Assembly: GCF_030161575.1 (NCBI RefSeq)
Contig: NZ_BSUL01000001.1
Location: forward strand, 1,527,809 to 1,591,808
Origin: Arenivirga flava
GTDB taxonomy: Bacteria > Actinomycetota > Actinomycetes > Actinomycetales > Microbacteriaceae
Reading direction: 5' to 3'
Length of the DNA stretch: 64,000 nt
How positions within the stretch are numbered: the stretch's first letter is position 1; each line of letters opens with the position of its first letter. The position numbers were made by a program, and so were the translations under genes. Positions 26,170-36,826 of the stretch are shown piece by piece. Under the pieces are notes generated by a model that saw only the letters and a program-made list of their open reading frames with translations, was not told where the DNA came from and ran no database searches.

Positions 26170-27708
26170 TCAGTCCCGGTCGAGCGGCAGCGCAGGAGCG
26201 AGGCGCTTGAGGGCGCCGAACGTCGGCACGAGGGCGTCGTAGAGGGAGGAGTAGACCGGCCGCAGCTGCGCGTAGACGCCGGCCGAGGCCGGGTCCGGGC
26301 GCACGGTGGTCTCGACCTCGGCGCGCGCGGCGACGGCCTCGATCGAGTCGATGAGGCCGAGCGATTGCATGCCGAGGATGGCGGCGCCGTAGCCGGAGCC
26401 CTCCTGACCGTGGGCCAGGTCGATGGGCGTGCCCAGCGCATCCGCCAGCATCTGACGCCAGAGCGGGCTGCGCGTCACGCCGCCCGTCGCCCGGATCTCG
26501 GTGATCTCGAGCCCGGAGGCGCGCATCGACTCGAGCACGAGCGAGAGCTGCAGGCAGACGCCCTCGAGCACCGCGCGCACGAGGTGCTCGCGGCGGTGCG
26601 CGCGGGTGAGGCCCACGAAGGACCCCTGCGGCAGCGAGCTCCAGCGCGGCGCCCGCTCGCTGAGCAGGTAGGGCATCATGAGCAGCCCGCCGGAACCCAC
26701 GGGCGCGGTGGCCGCGAGCTCGAGCAGCTGCTCCTCGCCGTCGTCGCCGAGGTCGGGGGCGAGCGCCTCGAGCGCCCACTTCATGACGACGCCGCCGTTG
26801 TTGATCGCGCCGCCGACGACCCAGAGGCCCGGGGCGAGCGCGTAGCAGAACACCCGGCCGAGCGGATCGACGACCGGGCGGTCGACGACGACGCGCAGCG
26901 CACCGCTGGTGCCGAGCGAGCAGGCGACCATGCCGGGCCGCACCGCGCCGACGCCGAGGTTCGCGAGCGGACCGTCACCGGCCCCGACGACGACGGGCGT
27001 GCCCTCGGGCAGGCCGAGCGCGTCGGCCGAGGCGCCGCTCAACGGCAGCGCCTGCGTGGTCGGCACGAGCTCGGGCAGCTGCTCGGGCAGCACGCCCGCG
27101 ATGCCGAGCGCCTCGCCGTCCCACTGCAGCGAGGCCAGATCGAGCAGGCCGCTCGCCGACGCGATGGAGTGGTCCATCACGAGCGCACCGGTGAGGTGCA
27201 GCAGCACGTACTCCTTCGTGCCGCACCAGAAGGCGACCTGTTCGCACAGCTTCGGCTCCTGCTCGTTGTACCAGGCCAGTCGCACGAGCGGGGACATCGG
27301 ATGCACGGGCGTGCCGGTGCGCCGGTGCAGGGCGAGCCCGCCCGCGCTGGCGCGGATCCGCTCGGCCTGCACGTCGGCGCGGGTGTCGCCCCACGTGGTC
27401 GACGGGGTGAGCGGCACCCCGTCGTGGGAGAGCCCGATGAGGGTGTGCATCTGCGAGCTGAACGCGAGTCCGGCCACGCGCTCGGCGCCGACCTGGGCAA
27501 CCACGTCGCGCGCGCTCTCGCGGACGGCGGCGAGGATCGCATCCGGATCCTGCTCGGCGTAACCGGGGTGCGGCGTGAGCAGCGGGTAGCCCGCCGAGGC
27601 GCTGGCGAGCTCCTCGCCGTCGAGCCCGAAGGCCACGGCCTTCGTCGCGGTGGTGCCGATGTCGACGCCGATCACGATGTCGGCCGTGGCAGGCCGTTCT
27701 GCGCTCAT
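26170..27708 (-). CDS. gntK: Gluconokinase (FGGY carbohydrate kinase)
   Basis: FGGY-family kinase, 512 residues. N-terminal phosphate motif IGVDIGTTATKAVAF, SSQMHTLIGLSHDGVPLTP substrate region, GAGDGPLANLGVGAV and CSLGTSGALR nucleotide-binding motifs, and ATGGVTRSPLWRQMLAD near the C terminus. The SSQMHTLI segment and pairing with GntP favour gluconate (B. subtilis GntK type) over xylulose. It phosphorylates gluconate to 6-phosphogluconate, the substrate of the neighbouring gnd. Downstream of gntP by 39 bases, same operon. Confidence 0.88.
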   Translation of the reverse strand: MSAERPATADIVIGVDIGTTATKAVAFGLDGEELASASAGYPLLTPHPGYAEQDPDAILAAVRESARDVVAQVGAERVAGLAFSSQMHTLIGLSHDGVPLTPSTTWGDTRADVQAERIRASAGGLALHRRTGTPVHPMSPLVRLAWYNEQEPKLCEQVAFWCGTKEYVLLHLTGALVMDHSIASASGLLDLASLQWDGEALGIAGVLPEQLPELVPTTQALPLSGASADALGLPEGTPVVVGAGDGPLANLGVGAVRPGMVACSLGTSGALRVVVDRPVVDPLGRVFCYALAPGLWVVGGAINNGGVVMKWALEALAPDLGDDGEEQLLELAATAPVGSGGLLMMPYLLSERAPRWSSLPQGSFVGLTRAHRREHLVRAVLEGVCLQLSLVLESMRASGLEITEIRATGGVTRSPLWRQMLADALGTPIDLAHGQEGSGYGAAILGMQSLGLIDSIEAVAARAEVETTVRPDPASAGVYAQLRPVYSSLYDALVPTFGALKRLAPALPLDRD

Positions 27709-27747
27709 GTCAGTGGTCCTCGCCCTCGAAGATGATCGACTCGATGA

Positions 27748-29127
<1,380 letters not shown>

Positions 29128-29210
29128 GGGATCTCCATCGATCGTCGGCGGTGCGCCGAGGGCTCGCGTCGCGCGGGAGGTGCGCGGGTCGAAAGGAACC
29201 TTGCCACGAA

Positions 29211-29221
29211 TGGTCGTACTT
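29211..29221. promoter_or_regulatory. Possible FadR-type operator of the gluconate genes
   Basis: TGGTCGTACTT matches ten of eleven positions of TGGTnnnACnA-like sites and lies between divergent gntP and gntR. Modest evidence. Confidence 0.4.
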
Positions 29222-29305
29222 TTCCAAACGGGTGGGCATCGGGCTCGATAGACTGGGCGAGCCGCGCACGACCAACCCGCCCGGCCGCCCGGCCAGGAGG
29301 AACGG

Positions 29306-29997
29306 ATGCTCCACGACGAGCTGCTCGACGACCTCGGCCCGCGCATCGCCTCGGGCGAGCTGCGGCCCGGCACCGTGCTCACGATCGCCGACCTGCGCGA
29401 GCGCCACGCGGTGTCACGCACCGTGGTCCGCGAGGCGGTGCGGGTGCTCGAATCGATGGGCATCGTCGACTCGCGGCGCCGGGTCGGCCTGACCGTGCAG
29501 CCTCGCGAGGCGTGGAACGCCCTCGACCTGCGGCTCATCGGCTGGAACCTCGCGGGGCCCGGGCGCGAGGAGCAGCTGCTCGGACTGATGGAGCTGCGCG
29601 AGGCGATCGAGCCGATCGCCGCGCGTCAGGCGGCGCTGCGGGCCGACGACCGGCAGCGCGAGCGCATCCTGGCCCTCGCCGCCCGCCTCCGCGAGCTCGG
29701 CGATCGAGGCCTCGGCGTGAGCGACGACTACCTCGGCGCCGACATCGAGCTGCACCGGCTGGTGCTGCGGGCCAGCGGCAACGACATGTTCGCCGGGGTG
29801 CTCGGCGACGTCATCGGCGAGGTGCTCGCGGGCCGCACGCGGCTCGGGCGCTCCCCGCGCATCCGCGACCGGCGGCGCTCGACCTGCACAGCCGGGTCGC
29901 CCGCTGCATCGCCGACGGCGACGGCGACGGCGCGGAGGCCGCGGTGCGCGGCATCATCGACGAGGCGCGCGAGGCGGCGACCGGCGCCGAGCGCTGA
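29306..29997 (+). CDS. gntR: GntR/FadR-family regulator of gluconate genes (frame broken by one base)
   Basis: Repressor with winged helix (LRERHAVSRTVVREAVRVLE, residues 31-50) and FCD domain (DIELHRLVLRASGNDMF). The last 40 residues are out of frame; adding one C at 29869-29870 gives RDPAALDLHSRVARCIADGD and a stop at 29997, about 230 residues. It faces gntP, so autoregulated control of gluconate uptake is the likely job. ATG preceded by AGGAGG. Confidence 0.85.
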
Positions 29998-30127
29998 GCC
30001 CGCGCCGCCCCCAGCGCACCCGCCAGGACGCCGTCCGCGCGCACTGCGGAGTCCTCCGCGGCGCACGGCAGCACCGTCCGGACGACGGAGGGGGCGGCAC
30101 CGACCGGCACCGCGCCCTCCCCTGCGC

Positions 30128-31756
30128 TCAGGCGCGCGGGTCGTCGCGGCCGCGCCGATCGGCGTCGACGCGGTCGCCGGAGCCGGCGATCGCATCCGCT
30201 CGCTCCTGCGCGTCGTCCTCGGCGCCGACGTCGGCCTGGATGGCCTCCAGCGCCGACTCGTCGATGCCCGCCCCGCGCAGGCCCTTGCCCCGCACGAGGT
30301 TGAACAGCGGCGGACCGAGCAGGATGAGCGCGGCGATCGCGAGGATGACGAGCGCCGTCGGGCTGGCCGCGACGATCCCGACGAGGTCGCCGGCGCCGAG
30401 CGCCGAGGACTGCACGAGCGACTTCTCGAACAGCGGACCGATCACCAGGCCGAGCACCAGCGGCGCGAGCGGGAAGTTCATCCGCTTCAGCAGGTAGCCG
30501 ATCACGCCGAAGACGAGCACCAGCAGCAGGCTGAACATGTTGTTCGAGATGGCGAAGGCGCCCACGAACGAGGTGAAGATGATCAACGGGTAGAGGTAGC
30601 CGTACTTGAGGCGGAGCAGCTGCGCGAACACCGGCGCGAGGGGCAGGTTGAGCAGCAGCAGGAGCAGGTGCCCGATGAGGAACGACACCAGCAGGCCCCA
30701 GACCAGTTCGGGCTCGTTGTCGAACAGCAGCGGACCGGGCGTGATGCCGTACATGAGGAACGCGCCGAGCAGGATGGCCGTGGTCGCGCCGCCGGGCACG
30801 CCGAGGGCCAGCGTGGGCACGAAGGCGCCGTTGGCGGCCGCGCTCGTGGCCGCGTCCGGACCGGCGACGCCCTCGATCTGACCGGTGCCCATCTTCTTGC
30901 GGTGCTTCGAGAACCGCTTCTCGGCGCCGTACGACATGAACGACGCGAGCGTCGAGCCTGCGCCCGGGAGGATGCCGAGCACGAAGCCGATCGCCATGCC
31001 GCGGAAGGTCGACGGGGTCGCCCGCTTGAGGTCCTCCTTGGTGAGGATGAGGTCGCGGAAGCGCGCGCGGATCGGCTTGGGCGCGCCCTTGTCGAGCTGG
31101 TTGAGCAGCTCGCCGACGGCGAAGAGGCCGATCATCGCCTCGACGAGCGGCACGCCCGAGAAGAGGTCGACGTTGCCGAAGGTGTAGCGCGCCACGCCGG
31201 TGCCCATGTCGATGCCGATGCAGGCGATGAGCACGCCGAGCAGGCACATGCCGGTGCCGAGCAGCACGTTGCCGGCCGAGAACACCGAGATCGTGGCGAG
31301 ACCGAGGGCCATGATCGCCATGAGCTCGACGGGGCCGAAGCCCAGCGCGATGTCGGCGAAGGCCTGCGCCAGGCCGAACAGCAGCAGGACCGTGACGAAG
31401 GCGCTGGCGAAGGCGGCGAGCGCGGAGATCGCGAGCGCGGGCCCCGCCCTGCCCTTGCGGGCCATCTGATAGCCGTCGAGGGTCGACACCACGGACGACG
31501 CCTCGCCCGGTGTGGCGATGAGGATGGCGGTGATCGTGGCCCCGTACTGCGAGCCGTGGTAGATGCCCGCGAGCATGATGAGCGCGGTGAGCGGATCGAA
31601 GGCGAGGGTGAGCGGCAGCAGGATCGCCACGCCCGTGGCCGAGCCGAGACCCGGCAGCAGGCCGATGATGGTGCCGAGCAGCACGCCGACGAAGCACCAG
31701 ACGAGGTTCTCGAGGCTGAGGGCCTGCTCGAAGCCGAGGATGATGTTCTCGATCAT
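30128..31756 (-). CDS. tctA: Tripartite tricarboxylate transporter permease TctA
   Basis: Large membrane subunit of a TTT carboxylate importer, 542 residues, about twelve helices. Family motifs GLLPGLGSATGVAILLPLT, SQYGATITAILIATPGEASS and LGVPGGATTAILLGAFLMYG are present. A polar Asp/Glu/Arg-rich tail of 50 residues follows the last helix. ATGA overlap with tctB. The ligand (citrate, tartrate, aromatic acids and others are known) cannot be read from the sequence. Confidence 0.93.
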   Translation of the reverse strand: MIENIILGFEQALSLENLVWCFVGVLLGTIIGLLPGLGSATGVAILLPLTLAFDPLTALIMLAGIYHGSQYGATITAILIATPGEASSVVSTLDGYQMARKGRAGPALAISALAAFASAFVTVLLLFGLAQAFADIALGFGPVELMAIMALGLATISVFSAGNVLLGTGMCLLGVLIACIGIDMGTGVARYTFGNVDLFSGVPLVEAMIGLFAVGELLNQLDKGAPKPIRARFRDLILTKEDLKRATPSTFRGMAIGFVLGILPGAGSTLASFMSYGAEKRFSKHRKKMGTGQIEGVAGPDAATSAAANGAFVPTLALGVPGGATTAILLGAFLMYGITPGPLLFDNEPELVWGLLVSFLIGHLLLLLLNLPLAPVFAQLLRLKYGYLYPLIIFTSFVGAFAISNNMFSLLLVLVFGVIGYLLKRMNFPLAPLVLGLVIGPLFEKSLVQSSALGAGDLVGIVAASPTALVILAIAALILLGPPLFNLVRGKGLRGAGIDESALEAIQADVGAEDDAQERADAIAGSGDRVDADRRGRDDPRA

Positions 31757-32265
31757 GCGAGCACCCCCTCGAGGACGCCGTACGGCAGCGGCACCTGCAG
31801 CGCGACACCGAACAGCAGGTGCGCGACGACACCGGCGGTGACGGCGATGAGGATCGACGGCAGCACGGGCATGCGCTCGACGAACAGCATGAGCGCGAGC
31901 ACGAGCAGCGTGAAGGCCGGCAGCAGCCCGATGACGGGGGTCACCAGCAGGGCGATCGTGATGCCGGCGAAGACGGCCACCAGCTTGATCGCGGTGCTGC
32001 GGCTGATGCGCTCGGCGGCCTCGTCCGATCCGGAGTCGCCCTTGAGCACGGAGCCGCTGCGCAGCTCCTGCGCGACGAGCAGCAGGCCGATGACGGCGAG
32101 CGCGCCGCCGGCGATCCGAGGCAGGAAGCCGGGGCCGACGAGTCCGCCGCGCACGCTGAAGTCGTACTGGAACGACAAAAGGAAGAAGGCGGCGCCGACG
32201 GCGGAGAGTATCGCGTAGGCGATCAGCACGGAGCGGCGGGCGCGCCGGGTGGTGGCGGCGCTCAT
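31753..32265 (-). CDS. tctB: Tripartite tricarboxylate transporter small subunit TctB
   Basis: Small membrane protein of 170 residues with four helices, including SVLIAYAILSAVGAAFFLLS near the N terminus and VFAGITIALLVTPVIGLLPA later. Both ends overlap neighbours by ATGA, giving a tightly coupled tctC-tctB-tctA operon. Confidence 0.9.
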   Translation of the reverse strand: MSAATTRRARRSVLIAYAILSAVGAAFFLLSFQYDFSVRGGLVGPGFLPRIAGGALAVIGLLLVAQELRSGSVLKGDSGSDEAAERISRSTAIKLVAVFAGITIALLVTPVIGLLPAFTLLVLALMLFVERMPVLPSILIAVTAGVVAHLLFGVALQVPLPYGVLEGVLA

Positions 32266-33254
32266 CCGAAGTACCCCGCGATGTCCTCGTCGTACTCGTC
32301 GAGGTAGGCGGCGAACTCGTCGCCGTAGAGCTCCTTGGGGGTCAGCATGTCGGCCTCCATGTAGTCGGCGAAGGCATCCTGCTGCACGGCCTTGCGCAGC
32401 TGCTCCACCCAGTAGTCGCGAGCCTGCTCGCTGAGGTCGCCGGGGGCGAGCACGCCGCGCCACATGAGCACCGTGCCGTTCTCGACGCCCTGCTCGAGCG
32501 CGGTGGGGATCGATCCCATCACCTCGTCGTCGATGCGCTCCTCCGACAGGGTGCAGAGCCCCTTGAAGTCGCCGCTCTCGATGTATCCCTTGACGCTCGC
32601 GGCGCTGGCCGGCGCGAGGTCGAGCAGGCCGCCGAGCATGGCGGTGACGACCTCGCCGGACGAGCCGAACGGCACCCGGTTGGCCTCGAGGCCGGCCTGC
32701 TCGAGTCGCGTGAGCACCATGCCATCGGCCCCGTAGGTGCCGCTGACGCCCGAGAAGAGCTGCTCGTCGGCGCTCGCCTCGATGAGCTCGGCGCAGCTGT
32801 CGTACGGCGAGTCGGCAGGCGCGACGACGAGGCGGCTGTCCTCGGCGAACATGCCGATCGGGGTGAAGTCCTCGTAGGTGAAGGGCAGATCGACGCCCTC
32901 CTGCCGGGGCAGCGTGTGCAGCGCGGTCTCGGCCACGAGCAGGTGCTGCGGCTCGCCGGCGAGCCCGTAGAAGTAGGACCAGCCGACCGCACCGCCACCG
33001 CCCTCGCGGTTCTCGACCACGGTCGAGTAGCCGGCGTCGTTGCCGTTCAGCGCGCCGGAGACGGCGCGTGCGGAGCGGTCGCTGCCGCCGCCGGCGGCCA
33101 TGGCGACGACCACGCGGATCGTGCCGTCGGCGCGGTACTCGGCCTCGGGCGCGTCGTTCGAGGCGCATCCGGTTGCGAGCAATGCGGTGACCGCGGTGCC
33201 GGCGGCGAGCGCGGCGCGGCGTGGTCGGAGCTTGCGGGGGTCACGTGCGGGCAC
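32262..33254 (-). CDS. tctC: Tripartite tricarboxylate transporter substrate-binding lipoprotein TctC
   Basis: Extracytoplasmic receptor, 330 residues. Signal peptide with lipobox LLATGC (Cys30). The mature part has the Bug fold features VVVAMAAGGGSDRSARAV at its start, VENREGGGGAVGW, VPFGSSGEVVTAMLGGLLDL and an acidic end. GTG at 33254 was chosen because GGAG lies five bases upstream; the GTG at 33260 is too close to it. No regulator is adjacent on the same side. Confidence 0.9.
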   Translation of the reverse strand: MPARDPRKLRPRRAALAAGTAVTALLATGCASNDAPEAEYRADGTIRVVVAMAAGGGSDRSARAVSGALNGNDAGYSTVVENREGGGGAVGWSYFYGLAGEPQHLLVAETALHTLPRQEGVDLPFTYEDFTPIGMFAEDSRLVVAPADSPYDSCAELIEASADEQLFSGVSGTYGADGMVLTRLEQAGLEANRVPFGSSGEVVTAMLGGLLDLAPASAASVKGYIESGDFKGLCTLSEERIDDEVMGSIPTALEQGVENGTVLMWRGVLAPGDLSEQARDYWVEQLRKAVQQDAFADYMEADMLTPKELYGDEFAAYLDEYDEDIAGYFG

Positions 33255-33317
33255 GGGCACTCCATCGTGTCGTGGTCGTCGCTCGGGCGCGCTGCGGCGC
33301 CGTCGCCGGATTCTCTT

Positions 33318-33333
33318 TCATATACGATCTAGG
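33318..33333 (-). promoter_or_regulatory. AT-rich promoter or operator upstream of tctC
   Basis: TCATATACGATCTAGG is a sharp AT-rich dip 64 bases before tctC in otherwise GC-rich DNA. It may hold the promoter and a regulator site; no exact consensus can be claimed. The rest of the 249-base gap to 33503 shows nothing further. Confidence 0.35.
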
Positions 33334-33503
33334 AAAACGGCGACGATGGCAAGTCGGATGCGGCGCGGGCGGATCCGCGTCGTCGCGCGGGCTCCGCGGG
33401 CAGCATGAAGAGGCCGGACGGCCAGGGCACCCCTACCCCGACCGTCCGGCGGGCGCGCTCCCGAAGCGCGCATCGTGCCGGCCACCCCTGACCGGCACGA
33501 GGT

Positions 33504-33824
33504 TCAGTGGACGACGAGCGCCGCCAGCGAGCTCGTCGTCACGGCGAGGGCGGCGAATGAGGCCGCAACCGCCATGATCTTCGAGAGCGCGACATCGCGA
33601 CGTCCGTACTCGCGCACGCCGGCCCGCTCGGCCGCCCGCTCCAGCGCGACCTGTGCTTCCGAGGCGCTCGCGAAGGCGCCGAGCGCTTCACCGAGGCCGG
33701 TGGTGGCGAGGTACTCGCCGCCCCGGTGCTCGATCGTGCCGGCGAAGTTGCCGTCGATCTCACCGACGGCGAACTCCGGCTCGACCTCGCGCCACGAGGC
33801 CCTGCGGTCGACCGCGATGTCCAT
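33504..33824 (-). CDS. Small membrane-anchored protein of unknown function
   Basis: 106 residues from the ATG with GGGAG five bases upstream. Residues 1-50 are a compact beta-rich domain (WREVEPEFAVGEIDGNFAGT then EHRGGEYLATTGLG), then a charged helix ending RREYGRRDVA-like, and a C-terminal hydrophobic segment MAVAASFAALAVTTSSLAAL. The first part resembles domains that describe or cover a ligand rather than an enzyme. Divergent from a MarR regulator 133 bases away, so it is a probable target. Function not recognised. Confidence 0.65.
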   Translation of the reverse strand: MDIAVDRRASWREVEPEFAVGEIDGNFAGTIEHRGGEYLATTGLGEALGAFASASEAQVALERAAERAGVREYGRRDVALSKIMAVAASFAALAVTTSSLAALVVH

Positions 33825-33873
33825 GCTGCTCCCGTCATGCATCGTTCGCTTCCGGAAGTGATTATGCACGGCT

Positions 33874-33893
33874 TTAGCTAGCTTGTCTAGTAA
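33874..33893. promoter_or_regulatory. Candidate MarR operator
   Basis: TTAGCTAGCTTGTCTAGTAA is an imperfect inverted repeat (TTAgCTAG ... CTAGTAA) in an AT-rich patch between the small membrane protein and marR. Confidence 0.5.
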
Positions 33894-33957
33894 TGAGCAG
33901 TCCAAGGCTTTATGATGGCGGTGCGCTCATCAAGCGCCCGAGTCACGAGGAGCACCG

Positions 33958-34500
33958 ATGCCGGCCACCGCCACCTACACGTCCTCCGGCTACTGGTACG
34001 ACGAGGGCCGGGTCGGCGCCGTCGACGTGCTCAACCTGTTCCGGCGCTATCGCGCGGCGGACGAGCGGATGCAGCGCCGCAGCCGCGAATCCATGCAGAT
34101 GGGCGACAACGACCTGCGCGCCATGCGCTTCCTGCTGCAGTCCTGGGCCAAGGGGCGTCCTCCCGTAGCCCGCGAGCTGGCCGAGCTGCTGCGCATCTCC
34201 ACCGCATCCGTCACCGCGCTCATCGATCGACTCGTGCGCGCGGGGCACGTCGTGCGCGAGGCCAACCCGGAGGACCGGCGCTCCGTCGTGCTGCGCACCA
34301 CCGAGCACGGCGACGCGTGCGTGCGCGGGACGCTCGACCGGATGCACCACGAGATGATGGCCGCCGCGGAGCGACTCGACCCCTCCGAGCGCGCCGTGGT
34401 CGCGCGATTCCTGCGGGAGATGACGGAGGCCGTCGACCGCGGCGCGGCCGAGGACGCGCCCGAGCCCCGGGGCGGCGAGCGGTCGCCCGCGGGGGCCTGA
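33958..34500 (+). CDS. MarR-family transcriptional regulator
   Basis: 180-residue winged-helix regulator. DNA-recognition region ARELAELLRISTASVTALID and wing REANPEDRRSVVLRTTEHG are clear, flanked by dimerisation helices. GAGGAG precedes the ATG. Divergent from a small membrane protein and convergent with an FAH-family hydrolase with six bases between stops. MarR proteins usually respond to phenolic or toxic small molecules. Confidence 0.9.
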   Translation: MPATATYTSSGYWYDEGRVGAVDVLNLFRRYRAADERMQRRSRESMQMGDNDLRAMRFLLQSWAKGRPPVARELAELLRISTASVTALIDRLVRAGHVVREANPEDRRSVVLRTTEHGDACVRGTLDRMHHEMMAAAERLDPSERAVVARFLREMTEAVDRGAAEDAPEPRGGERSPAGA

Positions 34501-34506
34501 ACCGGC

Positions 34507-35358
34507 TCAGGCCGGCACGCAGCGCTGCCGGGTGGCACCCAGCCCGTCGACGGTCAACTCGACCACGTCGCCCGCACGCAGGAACGCCGGCTCGGCCATG
34601 CCGAGCGCGACGCCGGCCGGGGTGCCCGTGAGCACGAGCTCGCCCGGGTGCAGCGGCATGAACTGCGACAGGTACCAGACGATGTGGGCCACGCCGAAGA
34701 TCATGTCGGCCGTCGTGCCGTCCTGGCGCGGCTCGCCGTTGACGGTCGTCGTCAACCGCAGCGCCTGGGGGTCGGCCACCTCGTCGCGGGAGAGGAACCA
34801 GGGGCCGAGGGGCGCGAAGGTCGCGCAGTTCTTGCCCTTGTCGATGCTGCCCCCGCGCTCCTTCTGGAACTCGCGCTCCGAGACGTCGTTGACCAGCACG
34901 TAGCCGGCGACGTGCTCCATCGCGACCTCGGGACTCTCGAGGTAGTGGGTGGTGCGGCCGACGACGACGCCCAGCTCCACCTCCCAGTCGGTCTTGCTGC
35001 TGCCGCGCGGGATCACCAGGTCGTCGTTCGGCCCGACGATCGTCGACGGGTCCTTCATGAACACCATCGGCTCGTCCGGCACCGACTGCCCGGTCTCGGC
35101 GGCGTGATCCCGGTAGTTGAGTCCGACGCAGACGATCTTGCCGGGGCGCGCGATCGGGGGCCCGACCCGCAGGTGCTCGGCACCCGAGATCGGCTTCAGC
35201 GTGCCGGCGTCGAGGAGGTCCTGCACCCGTCGCAGGCCGTCGGCCGCGAAGAAGTCGCCGTCGAAGTCGTTCGTGAGCTGGGCCAGGTCGTAGGCGACGC
35301 CGTCGACCTGCACCGCCGGGCGTTCGGAGCCGACGGGGCCGAGTCGCTGAAGACGCAT
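34507..35358 (-). CDS. Fumarylacetoacetate hydrolase-family protein
   Basis: FAH-superfamily hydrolase/lyase of 283 residues acting on a 2,4-diketo acid. The core shows KIVCVGLNYRDHAAETGQ, the metal-ligand segment DWEVELGVVVG, the oxyanion part GYVLVNDVSEREFQ, and PGELVLTGTPAGV. The long form with an N-terminal domain of about 60 residues is most like 2,4-diketo-3-deoxy-L-fuconate/rhamnonate hydrolases; aromatic-pathway homologues are an alternative. Stands alone, without other pathway genes, between marR and a small membrane protein gene. Confidence 0.85.
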   Translation of the reverse strand: MRLQRLGPVGSERPAVQVDGVAYDLAQLTNDFDGDFFAADGLRRVQDLLDAGTLKPISGAEHLRVGPPIARPGKIVCVGLNYRDHAAETGQSVPDEPMVFMKDPSTIVGPNDDLVIPRGSSKTDWEVELGVVVGRTTHYLESPEVAMEHVAGYVLVNDVSEREFQKERGGSIDKGKNCATFAPLGPWFLSRDEVADPQALRLTTTVNGEPRQDGTTADMIFGVAHIVWYLSQFMPLHPGELVLTGTPAGVALGMAEPAFLRAGDVVELTVDGLGATRQRCVPA

Positions 35359-35392
35359 GGTGCGAGCGTACCCGCGTGCGAGACTGGCTGCG

Positions 35393-35758
35393 ATGAACGA
35401 CGAGCTGCCCCCGGAACTGCGCGAGGCCGTCTCGGAGGAGGACCGGCGCCCCTTCGGCGCCCGCCGCAAGCGCCTCGTGCGCCTCGTGGTCTACGTCGCC
35501 CTCGCCGCGCTCGTCGTGCCGGTCGCCGGCGGCACCGTCCTGCAGGCGGAGCGCAACGCGCAGCGCGCCTGCGCCATCATCGGCAGCATCTCCGCGCCCC
35601 AGGCCGAGGGCACCCGCGCCGCCTTCGAGCTCTTCGGCCGGGGCGGACCCGGCTGGCAGTGCTACAGCGCCGGCAGCTACGGCGGCGACCACCTCGCTCC
35701 GCTCGGCCTCATCCCCGGTCTGCCGACCGACCTGCCCGAGCCGCGCACGAACGCCTGA
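35393..35758 (+). CDS. Hypothetical single-pass membrane protein
   Basis: 121 residues. Basic Arg-rich N-terminal stretch, one helix (LVRLVVYVALAALVVPVAGG, residues 28-47), then an outside domain with two Cys (ACAIIGS and WQCYSAG) likely disulfide-bonded, ending Pro-rich. Positive-inside rule puts the N terminus in the cytoplasm. Divergent from the FAH gene by 34 bases. Not recognised. Confidence 0.7.
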   Translation: MNDELPPELREAVSEEDRRPFGARRKRLVRLVVYVALAALVVPVAGGTVLQAERNAQRACAIIGSISAPQAEGTRAAFELFGRGGPGWQCYSAGSYGGDHLAPLGLIPGLPTDLPEPRTNA

Positions 35759-35765
35759 CGCGCGA

Positions 35766-35795
35766 AGCGCCCGATCCCATCCGGGACCGGGCGCT
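35766..35795. terminator. Bidirectional terminator
   Basis: AGCGCCCGATCCC/GGGACCGGGCGCT (12 of 13 pairs), loop ATCC, between the converging membrane protein gene and prs. Confidence 0.8.
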
Positions 35796-35812
35796 CCTGC
35801 GAGGCGGTGCGC

Positions 35813-36790
35813 TCAGGCGCTGCCGTCGAACATCGAGGTGACCGAGCCGTCCTCGAACACCTCGTGGATCGCGCGGGCGATCAGCGGGGCGATCGGCAGC
35901 ACGGTCAGCTTCTCGAAGCGCTTCTCGGGCGGCAGCGGCAGGGTGTCGGTGACCACGACCGAGTCGACGTGGTCCGAGTTGAGGATCTCGACGGCCGGGT
36001 CGCTGAACACCGCGTGCGTGGCGGCGACGATGACCTTGCGCGCGCCGTTGTCCTTCAGCGCCTTCGCCGCGGCCACGATGGTGCGGCCGGTGTCGATGAG
36101 GTCGTCGACGATGAGGCAGTCGCGGCCGTTCACGTCGCCGACGATCTCGTGCACCGAGACCTGGTTCGGCACGAGCGGGTCGCGGCGCTTGTGGATGATC
36201 GCCAGCGGGGCGCCCATCTTGTCGCTCCACACGTCGGCCACGCGCACGCGGCCCATGTCGGGCGAGACGACGGTGAGGATGTCGCTGTCGAGCACCTTCT
36301 TCATGTGGTCCATGAGCACCGGCATGGCGAAGAGGTGATCGACGGGGCCGTCGAAGAAGCCCTGGATCTGCGGGGCGTGCAGGTCGACGCTCATGATGCG
36401 GTCGGCGCCGGCGGCCTTGAAGAGGTCGGCGACCAGGCGGGCCGAGATCGGCTCGCGGCCGCGGTGCTTCTTGTCCTGCCGCGCGTAGGGGTAGAAGGGC
36501 GCGACCACGGTGATGCGCTTGGCGGAGGCGCGCTTGAGCGCGTCCACCATGATCAGCTGCTCCATGAGCCACTCGTTGATCGGCGCCGCGTGCGACTGGA
36601 TGACGAAGGCGTCGGTGCCGCGCACGCTGTCGTTGAAGCGCACGTAGAGCTCGCCGTTCGCGAACGAGTAGGCGCTCGCGGGGAGCACCTCGCTGTTCAG
36701 CTCAGCCGCGACGGCGTCGGCCAGGTCGGGGTGCGCGCGTCCGGAGACGAGCACCAACTGCTTCTTGTTCACGGCCTGGATGCCGGACAC
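35813..36790 (-). CDS. prs: Ribose-phosphate pyrophosphokinase
   Basis: Makes PRPP from ribose 5-phosphate and ATP. 325 residues, class I. Motifs: SFANGELYVRFNDSVRG, FYPYARQDKKHRGREPI, MSVDLHAPQIQGFF and the PRPP loop DDLIDTGRT. GTG start with GGGAG upstream. It follows glmU by 36 bases, the order conserved in actinobacteria. Confidence 0.97.
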   Translation of the reverse strand: MSGIQAVNKKQLVLVSGRAHPDLADAVAAELNSEVLPASAYSFANGELYVRFNDSVRGTDAFVIQSHAAPINEWLMEQLIMVDALKRASAKRITVVAPFYPYARQDKKHRGREPISARLVADLFKAAGADRIMSVDLHAPQIQGFFDGPVDHLFAMPVLMDHMKKVLDSDILTVVSPDMGRVRVADVWSDKMGAPLAIIHKRRDPLVPNQVSVHEIVGDVNGRDCLIVDDLIDTGRTIVAAAKALKDNGARKVIVAATHAVFSDPAVEILNSDHVDSVVVTDTLPLPPEKRFEKLTVLPIAPLIARAIHEVFEDGSVTSMFDGSA

Positions 36791-36826
36791 TGCTCCCGCT
36801 CTCTGCCGCTGCGCGGCGTTGCCTGT

